NCBI GenBank assembly: GCA_030066595.1
Contig: JASJBI010000029.1
Coordinates: 1 to 48,579 of the forward strand
Origin: Alphaproteobacteria bacterium
Lineage (GTDB): Bacteria; Pseudomonadota; Alphaproteobacteria; JAJFFI01
Direction of reading: 5' to 3'
Length of the DNA stretch: 48,579 nt
In this document: positions 27,466 through 35,867 of the stretch, one piece after another
How the letters are laid out: each line of letters starts with the position of its first letter
How positions within the stretch are numbered: the stretch's first letter is position 1
Translations under genes and position numbers: made by a program
Notes under the pieces: generated by a model
The model's input: the letters and a program-made list of their open reading frames with translations, nothing else
Database searches by the model: none
What the model was told of the DNA's origin: nothing

Positions 27466-27480
27466 TTAACTTCTCGTAAC
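27466..27480 (-). promoter_or_regulatory. CtrA-like motif upstream of the Do protease
   Basis: On the minus strand the sequence reads GTTA-N7-TTAA, with ACGAG-type inner bases. Its spacing equals that of the boxes upstream of 10700, 28803 and 35981. It lies about 103 bases before the protease start. The match is weaker than in the other three, and the motif also faces the DUF5996 gene. Confidence 0.25.
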
Positions 27481-27626
27481 GTTCCCGACGCCGGTGTCGA
27501 TTATGGATGGCCGCGCCTTGATTGCCGGGATCCGAGGGCTAGCTCTTCTGCAAGCACGGCTTTCCCCATCGAAGGCCGTCATGCCGACGGTCCGCCATCC
27601 GGCAGACCATTGCACAGGGGACGTCC

Positions 27627-28562
27627 ATGACCGCACTGACCAATACCGCGACCAAAATTGCGATGCCTGACTTTGAATTCCCGCCCCTGCCGCTGGCCGA
27701 GTGGCAGGACAGCAAGACCACGCTGCACCTGTTCTGCCAGATCGTGGGCAAGATCCGGATGGGACTGCATCCGAAACTGAACCACTGGTGGCACGTTCCC
27801 CTGTACGTCTCGACCCGGGGCCTCACGACCGGCGCGATCCCCTATGACGGCAGCAGCCTGTCGATCGAGTTCGATCTCATCGACCACGCGCTTGTGATCG
27901 CAACCAGTACCGGCACGGTTGTCCGAATTCCCTTGGTCGGCCAGTCCGTTGCGGGTTTCTACCAGACCACCATGAGCACTCTGAAGATGCTCGGGATCGA
28001 GCCGCCGATCTACCCCTACCCCTATGATCACGAGAGCAAGACCCGGTTCGACCAGGACAAGGCCCATAGTACGTATGATGAAGCGTACACACATACGTAC
28101 TGGCGGATCCTGGTTCAGCTCGACAGCATCTTCAAGGCGTTCAGCGCCCGGTTCCAGGGCAAGCAAACCCCGGTTCACCTGTTCTGGCACAGCTTCGATC
28201 TGGCACTGACCCGCTTCTCGGGCCGGGCGGCGCCGCGCGAGGGCGGCACGAAGGTCGATCGCGAGGCCTATTCGCACGAGGTGATCAGCTTCGGCTTCTG
28301 GCCCGGCGACGCGCGCGTGGCCGCGCCCGCCTTCTATTCCTACACCTATCCGGAGCCCGCGGGCCTGACCGAAGAGCCGCTCGCGCCCGCAGCCGCCTCC
28401 TGGGTCACGCAGAACGGGGGCGCCATGGCGCTGCTCATGTATGACGAGCTCCTGAACGCCGAGGCGCCGTCCGAGTTGGTCTTGGACTTCCTCGAGAGCG
28501 CCTATCAGGCCGGCGCCAAACGGGCGGACTGGCCCATCGACGCATTGGCCCACCGCGCCTGA
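27627..28562 (+). CDS. DUF5996 family protein
   Basis: A 311-residue soluble protein of unknown function. It matches the DUF5996 pattern: LPLAEWQDSKTTLHLFCQIVGKIRM near the start, HWWHVPLYVSTRGLTTGAIPY, then FWHSFDLALTRFSGRAAP and a C-terminal FFSY-type aromatic region (APAFYSYTYPEPAGL). The many conserved His/Trp/Tyr residues suggest a binding pocket or enzyme. The first ATG is used; an ATG at 27663 (MPDFEFPPLPL) also fits. It stands alone between the divergent Do protease operon and the DUF2336 gene. Confidence 0.85.
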   Translation: MTALTNTATKIAMPDFEFPPLPLAEWQDSKTTLHLFCQIVGKIRMGLHPKLNHWWHVPLYVSTRGLTTGAIPYDGSSLSIEFDLIDHALVIATSTGTVVRIPLVGQSVAGFYQTTMSTLKMLGIEPPIYPYPYDHESKTRFDQDKAHSTYDEAYTHTYWRILVQLDSIFKAFSARFQGKQTPVHLFWHSFDLALTRFSGRAAPREGGTKVDREAYSHEVISFGFWPGDARVAAPAFYSYTYPEPAGLTEEPLAPAAASWVTQNGGAMALLMYDELLNAEAPSELVLDFLESAYQAGAKRADWPIDALAHRA

Positions 28563-28686
28563 CCGCGAGCAGCCGTCCAGCCCGTCTGGCATCTGCGCGG
28601 ACGTCGGCAACCACCAAAGCGCATAACAAGACTACAACCTATGGCCTAGGACCGTTCAGGTCATGCTGCCTATCGTTTGAATTTGG

Positions 28687-28701
28687 GCGCACATGGTGCG
28701 C
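28687..28701. promoter_or_regulatory. Inverted repeat upstream of DUF2336 gene 1
   Basis: GCGCAC and GTGCGC flank ATG in a perfect 15-base palindrome, three bases upstream of the GTTTACG block. A related TGCAC-N6-GTGCA palindrome is found in the same relative position upstream of the second DUF2336 gene. It could be an operator; no regulator is known. Confidence 0.4.
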
Positions 28702-28704
28702 ATC

Positions 28705-28737
28705 GTTTACGTCCTGCTAACGAATCGGGCTTAGCGT
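28705..28737 (+). promoter_or_regulatory. Shared promoter-like block, DUF2336 gene 1
   Basis: GTTTACGTCCTGCTAAC is followed 25 bases from its start by CTTAGCGT. The upstream region of the second DUF2336 gene has the same two blocks 26 bases apart. TTTA-N7-CTAA resembles a CtrA site. It lies about 80 bases before the GTG start. Confidence 0.5.
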
Positions 28738-28802
28738 GACCCCGCTGGCAAAGCTCGACCCGGAACGAGGCAGCAACAACAGGCTAGGGAGCGGCAACCA
28801 AG

Positions 28803-29993
28803 GTGGGCGCATCGAACGCGATCCCCGTTTCCGACCATCCAGAGGCGGATCAACCCGAAGCGAGCTCGGCGCCCATCAAGGACGTCGAGGAACTGGTCCG
28901 GCTTGCCCGGGACAAGTCGCGGGCCACCCGGGCCGCGCTCTTCGCGGCGATCGGCGATCTGTATGCGGATACGCAGCGTGTTCTGACCGAACACGACCGC
29001 ATGATCATGGTCGACATCATCCGCCGGCTGATCCACGAGGTCGAAGTGTCGGTGCGCAAGACGCTGGCCGAGCGCTTTGCCGGCTCGAAGACCGCGCCGC
29101 GGGAGCTGGTCTATCTGCTCGCGAACGACGAGATCGAGGTCGCCTGCCCGCTCCTGATCAAGAGCGAGGCGCTGAAGGATGCGGACCTCATCGAGATCGT
29201 CCAGCAGCGCACAATGGAGCATCAGCTGGCCATCGCCATGCGCCCGCGAATCAGCGCGTCCGTGTCGGACGCCTTGGCGGCAACCGAGAACATGCGGGTC
29301 GTCACCACGCTGCTGAGCAATCAAGGCGCCAAGATCTCGCCGGACACCATGTCCAATCTCGTCACCCAGTCGCGCCGGTACAAAGCCTATCAGGAACCCC
29401 TGTCGCACCGCCGCGATCTCACCCCCGACCTGGCCCGGAAGCTCTGCTGGTGGGTGTCCGCGGCGGTCCGGCAGCATATCGTGGAACACTTCGACATCGA
29501 TCCCGAAGAGCTGGACGACACCATCGAAGACACGGCCAGGGACCTGATCGACGCGGAGACCGCCGCGTTACGGCGCGAACAGCCCCGTCCCAAGAAGCAG
29601 GAAGCGGCTTCCGACGACCTGGCCGCCACCTTGCTTGCGCCGCTCGACGAGGGCGACGTCTCGAAGTTCCTGGACACCTTCGTCAAGCTCACCGGTCTCC
29701 GCCTGGCGCTCGTGCGGCGGCTGGTCTTCGAGCCCGGTGGCGAAGGCCTGGCGATCGCCTGCAAGGCCATCGGCGTGGACCAGGCGAGCTTCGCCACCAT
29801 CCTGCTGCGCTGCCGCGCCGGCCGCTTGGGCGACAAGCGGGTCGAGCAGGCCGAGGCGACGCGGGCGATGTCGTTCTACGAGGCGGTGGAACCGGGCGCG
29901 GCCCGAGCACTGGTCCGCCGCTGGCACAAGGACCCCGAATATCTCAACGCGCTGCGGATGATCGATCAGGCCTCGGAACTCTCCGGCACCTGA
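28803..29993 (+). CDS. DUF2336 domain-containing protein (paralogue 1)
   Basis: A 396-residue all-helical soluble protein of the alphaproteobacterial DUF2336 family, whose function is not established. The core runs from DVEELVRLARDKS through VRKTLAERFAG, ELVYLLANDEIEVACPLL and QRTMEHQLAIAMRPR. HEAT-like repeats extend to LTPDLARKLCWWVSAAVRQHI, and a variable linker precedes the C-terminal module LTGLRLALVRRLVFEPGGEGLAIACKA. The start is GTG with an AGGGAG-like site upstream. A close paralogue lies at 35981. It is convergent with the antiporter gene, 10 bases apart. Confidence 0.9.
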   Translation: MGASNAIPVSDHPEADQPEASSAPIKDVEELVRLARDKSRATRAALFAAIGDLYADTQRVLTEHDRMIMVDIIRRLIHEVEVSVRKTLAERFAGSKTAPRELVYLLANDEIEVACPLLIKSEALKDADLIEIVQQRTMEHQLAIAMRPRISASVSDALAATENMRVVTTLLSNQGAKISPDTMSNLVTQSRRYKAYQEPLSHRRDLTPDLARKLCWWVSAAVRQHIVEHFDIDPEELDDTIEDTARDLIDAETAALRREQPRPKKQEAASDDLAATLLAPLDEGDVSKFLDTFVKLTGLRLALVRRLVFEPGGEGLAIACKAIGVDQASFATILLRCRAGRLGDKRVEQAEATRAMSFYEAVEPGAARALVRRWHKDPEYLNALRMIDQASELSGT

Positions 29994-30003
29994 CCCACAG
30001 CCC

Positions 30004-31296
30004 TCACCTCTCCCTGACGGACGCGGCTCCGCGCGCATGGCGCAGCCGCATCGGCGTGACCTCCTGGTGTTCGGCATGGTCCGCGATGTGGGCAAACCGG
30101 GCACAGGCCGCGCCATAGGCCCCCGCGAAGGGGGCGGCCGTGATGCCATGGGCCAGCACGCTCAACAACACGGTCACGGTGACCACCGCGATATCCGTGG
30201 CGCTGACCGCGTCCGAACCCTCCAGCACCACCAAGGCGAACAGGATCGAGGCGATGCCCCTGGGGCCGAACCAGCCGAGGAACAGCACGCTGGGCAACCG
30301 CAGGCCGGTGCCGATCAAACTGAGCGCCACGGGCACCATCCGGATCGCAGTGAGGCTGAGCAGCGCGTAGAGCAGGATGCGCGCATCCAGATGCGGCAGT
30401 GCCGCGGGAACCATGACCGCTCCGAAGACCAGAAAGGTCAGCAGCGTCATCAACTGTCCCTCGGTCTCGCCGAAACGGTGAATGGGCTCGCAGATACCGC
30501 GGGTGAAGTTGCCCAGCGCGAGGCCGGCGACGAAGGCGGCGATGAAGCCGTTGCCGTGCACCAGCTCGGCCCCGGCGAAGGCCAGAAGCGCCAGGCCGAT
30601 CGCCGACAGGCGGAGAAAGACCGGCTCCATCCAGCCCTTGTCCCAGGCAGCCTGCACCAGCCGGCCGCCAAGCCAGCCCACCGCAAGACCCGCCAAAGGC
30701 CCGAGCGTCACCTGCAAGGCGACGAATCGGACCCAGTACTCCGCCGGCTGGCTGCCATGCGCGCTGGTCACGTCGGCGATCGACAGAAAGATCAACACAA
30801 CCGGGAGGGCGATGCCGTCGTTGAGCCCGCTCTCGACGTTGAGCGCCTGGCGGATCCGCAACGGCACCCGCTCGTTGCTGACCACGGCCATGCCGAGGGC
30901 CGCATCGGTGGGCGCCAGCACCGCGGCAACCAGGGCGGCTTCCCAGATCGTGACGCCGACCCCGATCAGGACGCCGACCCCGGCGCCGAGCAGAATGGTC
31001 AGCGGCAGGCCGATACCCAAGAGCCGCAGCGGCAAGCCGCGCTCGCGGGCCAGCACTCTGAGGTCGATGCGCGACGCATCGGTGAACAGGATCATCACCA
31101 GGGTGAGCTCGGCCAGGACATGGATGAAGGTCCGTTCCGCCTCGAACCCGCCCAGTCCGAGCGCGGCCGCCCCGCAGAGAATACCCACCCCGGTGAAGGC
31201 CATGGGCGGCGTCACCAGGCCGGCCTCGAGCCGGCGCGAGACCAGGCCGAAGCCCAGAATCGCGGCCGCGATCGCGACCAGCGGAAGCGCATCCAT
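30004..31296 (-). CDS. Cation:proton antiporter (CPA1/NhaP-like)
   Basis: A 430-residue inner-membrane protein with about 12-13 hydrophobic helices. The motif ESGLNDGIALPVV carries the ND residues of the ion site in the CPA1 family, and the later GWFGPRGIASILFALVVLEG matches the NhaP signature with its conserved arginine. It probably exchanges Na+ or K+ for H+. The C-terminal cytoplasmic tail is short. The gene ends 10 bases from the DUF2336 gene and starts 20 bases downstream of the flavodoxin-like gene stop, so it may be the last gene of the unit headed by the CDGSH-Rieske-TPP protein. Confidence 0.9.
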   Translation of the reverse strand: MDALPLVAIAAAILGFGLVSRRLEAGLVTPPMAFTGVGILCGAAALGLGGFEAERTFIHVLAELTLVMILFTDASRIDLRVLARERGLPLRLLGIGLPLTILLGAGVGVLIGVGVTIWEAALVAAVLAPTDAALGMAVVSNERVPLRIRQALNVESGLNDGIALPVVLIFLSIADVTSAHGSQPAEYWVRFVALQVTLGPLAGLAVGWLGGRLVQAAWDKGWMEPVFLRLSAIGLALLAFAGAELVHGNGFIAAFVAGLALGNFTRGICEPIHRFGETEGQLMTLLTFLVFGAVMVPAALPHLDARILLYALLSLTAIRMVPVALSLIGTGLRLPSVLFLGWFGPRGIASILFALVVLEGSDAVSATDIAVVTVTVLLSVLAHGITAAPFAGAYGAACARFAHIADHAEHQEVTPMRLRHARGAASVRER

Positions 31297-31316
31297 GGCT
31301 TGGCCCGACCCCTCGT

Positions 31317-32012
31317 CTAGGCCTCGCCGCGGAGCGGCGCACCGTGGCTCGGCGGACAGCTGTCCTCGCTATAGGCCCGCGCGTCCTCGGTGAGCTGCTT
31401 GATATTGGTGGGAATCGGGTTCTCCTGCATCAGCTCAGCGAAATACACCAGATTGTGCGCCATCCAGCGCGCGGTCTTGTTGGTGTACATGTGCTTGTCG
31501 CCGCCCGCATCCATGTAGCTCGGCCCGGGCCCAGCATCGCCGACCCAGTAACAGTCCGAATTCGGCGGGATCACGCAGCCCATATGGGAGAGGTTGAACA
31601 AAGTATTGGACGCCGCGTCATGGGCGCCATCCTCGTTGCCGGTGATGATCACGCCCCCGACCGTGTTGTAGAGGGGATACTGCCCGGTTTGCGGGTCCGG
31701 CTCGTCATAGGTGCCGTCGAGGCGCTCGATCACCAGCTGGGCGACCGCCGAGCGCACCCCGAACCAGATCGGCGTGCCGATGATCAGGATGTTGGCCGCC
31801 TTGACCTTGGCCAGAATGCCCGGCCATTCGTCGCCCTCCCCCTCGTCGGACGACACGCCGAAGGGGATGTTGTGGTCGACGACGCGGATGATCTCGGACT
31901 CGACGCCCAAGGGCGCCATCAGGCCGGTGACCTTGCGGATCAACGCCTCGGTGTGCGACGGCGCGGGGGATCTCTTCAAGGTGCAGTTCAGAACGATGGC
32001 ATTGAGCGACAT
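31317..32012 (-). CDS. Flavodoxin-like NAD(P)H-dependent oxidoreductase
   Basis: A 231-residue FMN-binding flavodoxin-fold protein. The N-terminal strand and phosphate loop read AIVLNCTLKRSPAPSHTEALI. The second FMN loop is IIGTPIWFGVRSAV, and the third is VIITGNEDGAHDAA. It should carry one or two electrons between a donor and NAD(P)H or a quinone. AAGGAGAG precedes the ATG. It starts 76 bases after the end of the large CDGSH-Rieske-TPP gene on the same strand, so the two may be redox partners; that link is inference from position. Confidence 0.88.
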   Translation of the reverse strand: MSLNAIVLNCTLKRSPAPSHTEALIRKVTGLMAPLGVESEIIRVVDHNIPFGVSSDEGEGDEWPGILAKVKAANILIIGTPIWFGVRSAVAQLVIERLDGTYDEPDPQTGQYPLYNTVGGVIITGNEDGAHDAASNTLFNLSHMGCVIPPNSDCYWVGDAGPGPSYMDAGGDKHMYTNKTARWMAHNLVYFAELMQENPIPTNIKQLTEDARAYSEDSCPPSHGAPLRGEA

Positions 32013-32088
32013 GGTTGCTCTCCTTCATGAGGATGGGTTTGAAACTCTTGCGATGGTTTGCGCCCGGCGCACGGCGGTTCTGGGTCCA

Positions 32089-34704
32089 TTACACCAGCGC
32101 GGGGTCGGCAATGACCTCAACCAGCGCCGGCCCGTCATGGGCAATCGCCGCCGCGATGGCGTCGTCGAGCTGATCGGCCTTGGTCACCCTCACGCCGTAG
32201 CCGCCGCACAGCTTGGCGAAGCGCGCGAAGTCGGGATTGTGCAGCGAGGTCTGCCAGACCGGCCACTGGCCGGCGCGCTGCTCCAGCGAAATCTTTCCGA
32301 GCTCGCTGTTGTTGAGCAGCAGATGGGTGATGTTCATGCCGTACTTCACCGCCGTGGTGAACTCGGCCATGTACTGCGCGAAGCCGCCGTCACCGCTGAT
32401 CGAGAGGATCGGCCGCTCGTGGCCGGCCGCGGCCCAGGCCCCCAGGGCGGCCGGAAAGGCGAAGCCGATGGAGCCGAGATAACCGGACATGAGCACCGCC
32501 TGACGCGCGCACTCGAAGTAGCGGCCGAAGGAATAGGTGTTGTTGCCGACATCGACGGCGATCACCGCATCGTCCGGACATTGCCGGGTCAGCGACAGGA
32601 AGACCGCGGCCGAGCTCACGCCCTTGCCGCGCTCCTCGCCGAGACGGCGCTTCTTCTCCTTGCGCCACAGGCGCCATCGCGCCGCCACCGCCTTGCGCTG
32701 ATCCTCTGCCGCGAGCTTCTTCGGCAGCTTCTTGCGGAAGAGGTCGGCGGTGAGGCCGATTTCGCCCCAGACCGGCACGTCGACCGGGTGGAACTTGCCC
32801 AGCGCCATGCGGTCGAAGTCGACCTGGATGATCGGCTTGGCGGGGTCGATCCCGGTGTGGTTCGAAAAGGAGGCGCCGAACACCAGCAAGAGATCCGCCT
32901 CCTTCATCAGCCAGCTCGCGATCGGCGTGCCGCTGCGCCCCAAGACGCCGCCGGCCAGCGGATGGCGGTCCGAGATCTGGCCCTTGCCCTTGAAGGTGGT
33001 GACCACCGGCGCCTGCAGGGCCTCGGCCAGCCGGACCACCCCGTCCATCGCGCTCCGGGCCCCATAGCCGACGATGATCAGCGGGCGCTTTGCCTGCTTG
33101 AGCCGGGTCAGCGCCTGCTTGACCGAGTCCTCCGGCGGCGTGATCTGGTCCGGTCCGATGCGCCCGGCCGGACCCGACGGCATCACGCCGTCGGCGGCGC
33201 GCAGGGTCTGCACCTCGTCGGGAAAGATCAGATGCGCCACGTCCCGTTCGACCGTGGCGGTCTTGAGCGCCAGCGTCATGAGCTCGGCATGCTTGCTGTC
33301 GTGCAGCACGGTCTGGCTGAAGCGCGAGACGGCGGCGAAGGCCGAGGCGAGATCGATCTCCTGAAAGGCGCCGGGCCCCAGCACCTGGGTGTCGACCTGA
33401 CCCGACAGGGCCAGGACCGGCGCGCGGTCCACCTTGGCGTCCCAAAGCCCGGTCAGAAGGTTGGTCGAGCCGGGACCGGCGATGCCGAGGCAGGCGGCCG
33501 GCCGGCCGCTGAGCTTGGCGTAGCCGGAGCAGGCAAAGGCGGCCGCACCCTCGTGCCGCACGCCAAAGAAGGTCAGCTTGCCGGCCTCCTCCTGGAGGCG
33601 CAGCGCGTCGGCGAGCCCGAGATTGGAATGGCCGACGATCCCGAACGCGTGCCGGACTCCCCAGTTCACCATGGTCTCGACCATGACGTCGCTCACGGTC
33701 CGGATATGCTTGATCGGCTCGGGCACGGCCACGTGGACGCCGTCCTTGCGCAGCTCGCACTGGTAGCTTGCGACGCCGTCGGCGCGGCCGTCCACAGAGC
33801 GGCCGGTCAGCGCCTCGAAGTCCCAGCCATGCCACGGGCAGCGCAGGCAGCCGTTCTCGATGGTACCCTGGCCCAGGGGGCCGCCCTGATGCGGGCATTT
33901 GTTGTCGAGCGCGGCGTACCGGCCCTGGTAGCGAACCAGCGCGATGGGCTTGACGCCGGCCACGACCGTGATGACGCGGCCCTCGGGCACCGCGTCGGCG
34001 TCGGCCACCCGATACCAGGTCAGCTCGGTTTCCGGTCCAGCATCCACCTGTTCCGTGGCCGCGACCGGATCCTTGAAATCGATGTACCAGTGGCTGCCGT
34101 CGCAGAAAGGCTTGTTCTTGGACCCGCCGCAGCGGCAGAGCGTGTAGTGCTCCTGCGACGCGCCCACGCCCCATTCGGCATTTTCCAGCCGTACCCCGCC
34201 GGTCACGTAATAGGGACCGTCCCGGCTGACCTGGATCGCCGGGGGTCGATCCTGATCCCGGTGCTCGGCGCCTTCGACCGAATAGCTCAGCGCGCCGGAC
34301 GGGCATTTCCTGATGGTCTCGATGATCGCCGCGGCGTTGTCGCCGTTGGGGTCGATCCAGGGCTCGATGCCCATGCGCCAGACAGACTTGAGCCCATCGG
34401 TGCAGAAGCCGGCATGGGAACAGATGCCGCGGTTGTCGTGGATGGTGATCTTCTTGCCGACATAGTCGTCCCGCCGATCCTCCACGCGGCCGGGCAATTT
34501 GTCGTCCCGGAAACCAACGTTCGCATGGGTGCCGTCGCAGAAGGGTTTGTTCCTGGACGCGCCACAGCGGCACAGCGCGAGCACCTTCTTTGTCTCGACG
34601 GGCTCGCCCGTTGCGCCGGTCAGGGTCTCCAGGCCCTTGACGATGTAGGGACCGTTCTTGGCGCACTCCACGCTCGGGCGCGCGCTCGCTTTTCTGGCTG
34701 CCAT
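32089..34704 (-). CDS. CDGSH / 4Fe-4S-like / CDGSH / Rieske / TPP-enzyme fusion protein
   Basis: An 871-residue cytosolic protein joining four Fe-S modules to a thiamine-diphosphate enzyme. In order: a first CDGSH site (C45, C47, C56, H60 in CRCGASRNKPFCDGTH); a divergent mono-cluster segment (C95, C101 and C134 in RKCPSGAL, Fer4_19-like); and a second CDGSH site (C190, C192, C201, H205). A Rieske [2Fe-2S] site follows (C270-P-H272 and C289-P-W-H292). Residues 335-871 form a complete pyruvate-oxidase/acetolactate-synthase-like enzyme: activating Glu385 in RHEGAAAF, a central domain, and Mg-TPP motif GDGG (771-774) to NN (798-799). NNSELGKISLEQ resembles the PoxB C-terminal domain. The likely job is oxidising a 2-oxoacid and passing electrons through the built-in clusters. 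A frameshift artefact is unlikely because one frame covers all domains. Confidence 0.93.
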   Translation of the reverse strand: MAARKASARPSVECAKNGPYIVKGLETLTGATGEPVETKKVLALCRCGASRNKPFCDGTHANVGFRDDKLPGRVEDRRDDYVGKKITIHDNRGICSHAGFCTDGLKSVWRMGIEPWIDPNGDNAAAIIETIRKCPSGALSYSVEGAEHRDQDRPPAIQVSRDGPYYVTGGVRLENAEWGVGASQEHYTLCRCGGSKNKPFCDGSHWYIDFKDPVAATEQVDAGPETELTWYRVADADAVPEGRVITVVAGVKPIALVRYQGRYAALDNKCPHQGGPLGQGTIENGCLRCPWHGWDFEALTGRSVDGRADGVASYQCELRKDGVHVAVPEPIKHIRTVSDVMVETMVNWGVRHAFGIVGHSNLGLADALRLQEEAGKLTFFGVRHEGAAAFACSGYAKLSGRPAACLGIAGPGSTNLLTGLWDAKVDRAPVLALSGQVDTQVLGPGAFQEIDLASAFAAVSRFSQTVLHDSKHAELMTLALKTATVERDVAHLIFPDEVQTLRAADGVMPSGPAGRIGPDQITPPEDSVKQALTRLKQAKRPLIIVGYGARSAMDGVVRLAEALQAPVVTTFKGKGQISDRHPLAGGVLGRSGTPIASWLMKEADLLLVFGASFSNHTGIDPAKPIIQVDFDRMALGKFHPVDVPVWGEIGLTADLFRKKLPKKLAAEDQRKAVAARWRLWRKEKKRRLGEERGKGVSSAAVFLSLTRQCPDDAVIAVDVGNNTYSFGRYFECARQAVLMSGYLGSIGFAFPAALGAWAAAGHERPILSISGDGGFAQYMAEFTTAVKYGMNITHLLLNNSELGKISLEQRAGQWPVWQTSLHNPDFARFAKLCGGYGVRVTKADQLDDAIAAAIAHDGPALVEVIADPALV

Positions 34705-34811
34705 CGTAACGTCCCCCTCTCGATGCGTAGGTTGGTTGGCCCGGACCGGGTCCCCGCGCCCCCCGCCCTAGGATTGATGCCGGTCGGCCGCCCGAGGTTA
34801 CAGCCAGGGGG

Positions 34812-35123
34812 TCAACCTTCCCTCGACCGCGCGTCGAGGATCGCCTTGACCAGATCCTCCGGCACCTCCGGCCCCACAGGGTCTTCCGGCCGCGCGAACG
34901 CGGCGCGTCCCAGTTCCACGCTCTTGCGATAGGCCGCCAGGTAGTCCCGGCACTCCCGGCACATCCTCAGATGCAGATCGAATACCGCTCGCTGCGCGCG
35001 GGGCAGTGTGCCCTCGAGGTAGTCGATGAGGAACGCCTCGACCTCGCGGCAGGTCAGCATGAGCGGCATCTTCATCATCAACCGCGCCAGGCGCCCCTTG
35101 CTCGAGCGGCTTGATGTGGTCAT
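34812..35123 (-). CDS. Anti-sigma factor with zinc-finger (zf-HC2/ZAS) domain
   Basis: A 103-residue protein with the ZAS signature Cys25 and H51-x3-C55-x2-C58 (LHLRMCRECRDYL), the zinc-binding anti-sigma fold that clamps an ECF sigma factor. No membrane helix is visible, so it should be a soluble sensor, possibly redox-responsive through its zinc cysteines. Its ATG overlaps the sigma factor stop (ATGA), indicating coupled translation with its target. It ends 107 bases from the start of the divergent-function fusion gene, also on the minus strand. Confidence 0.88.
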   Translation of the reverse strand: MTTSSRSSKGRLARLMMKMPLMLTCREVEAFLIDYLEGTLPRAQRAVFDLHLRMCRECRDYLAAYRKSVELGRAAFARPEDPVGPEVPEDLVKAILDARSREG

Positions 35124-35743
35124 GTCAGCTCTCCCCCATAGATCGGCTCGAGCAGCTTCTTCAGCGCGGCGCGCGCCCGGTGCAGCCGGGTCTTGATCGC
35201 CCCCTGGCTGTCGCCGGTCATCTGCGCGACCTCAGCCGTATCATAACCTTCGATGTCGCGCAGGATCAGCACGGTGCGATAATCGTCCGGCAGGCGGTCG
35301 ATCGACTGCAGGACCAGCTCGCGGACCTGGGCGCGCTGGACCAGGCTATCGGCCGGTTCGTCCATCTGCCAGGCCGGCTCGATGCGGCAGCCGTCGGCGT
35401 CGAATTCGGGCAACAGCGCGTCGATGGACTCCTCGGCCCGGCGTTTCCGCTTGCGCAGGCGCATCAGCGCGGCGTTAACGACGATCCGATGCAGCCAGGT
35501 GCCAAGCGCCGACCGGCCCTCGAACGTGTCGATCTTGGTCCAGGCCTGGAGGAACGCCTCCTGCAGGCAGTCCCGGGCCTCGTCCTCGTCGCGCAGCAGC
35601 CGGCGCGCCACCGCCAGCATGGCGCCGCCGTGCCGCCGCACCAATGCCTCATAGGCCGCGCCGTCGCCTCGCCCGATGGCTTCGGCCAGGGCCGAGTCCC
35701 CCAGGGCATCCGCGGCTGCCCGCTGTGTCGTCCCCTCCTGCAC
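35120..35743 (-). CDS. ECF RNA polymerase sigma factor
   Basis: A 207-residue sigma-70 family protein. Region 2 contains YEALVRRHGGAMLAVARRLLRDEDEARDCLQEAFLQAW with the DNA-melting GTWLHRIVVNAALMRLRKRKRR. Region 4 is VLQSIDRLPDDYRTVLILRDIEGYDTAEVAQMTGDSQGAIKTRLHRARA. The start is GTG at 35743, the longest open start, and is uncertain. It is co-translated with its zinc anti-sigma factor. Its targets are unknown; the adjacent redox fusion gene downstream and the divergent DUF2336 gene are candidates. Confidence 0.92.
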   Translation of the reverse strand: MQEGTTQRAAADALGDSALAEAIGRGDGAAYEALVRRHGGAMLAVARRLLRDEDEARDCLQEAFLQAWTKIDTFEGRSALGTWLHRIVVNAALMRLRKRKRRAEESIDALLPEFDADGCRIEPAWQMDEPADSLVQRAQVRELVLQSIDRLPDDYRTVLILRDIEGYDTAEVAQMTGDSQGAIKTRLHRARAALKKLLEPIYGGELT

Positions 35744-35838
35744 GGCCCGACCCTATCCCGAGCCATGAAACGGCGCCACCGCTGATCACGGCCACCCTCC
35801 CAGGCCCCCAGACGCGCCAGCGGGACTCGGAGCCTTTT

Positions 35839-35854
35839 TGCACGCATAAGTGCA
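35839..35854. promoter_or_regulatory. Inverted repeat upstream of DUF2336 gene 2
   Basis: TGCAC and GTGCA enclose GCATAA. It is analogous to the palindrome upstream of the first DUF2336 gene but 13 rather than 3 bases from the GTTTACG block. Weak evidence on its own. Confidence 0.35.
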
Positions 35855-35867
35855 TTTGAGGCGCCTT

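Noticed and set aside
25697..27466. A long open upstream extension of the response regulator frame
   Set aside because: It overlaps the Do protease in another frame and is Arg/Gly-rich; the receiver domain begins cleanly at the ATG at 25696.
31711..34932. A 1073-codon open frame on the plus strand opposite the fusion gene
   Set aside because: It mirrors the codon structure of the fusion gene on the other strand, has no family motifs or ribosome site and is a GC-rich antisense shadow.
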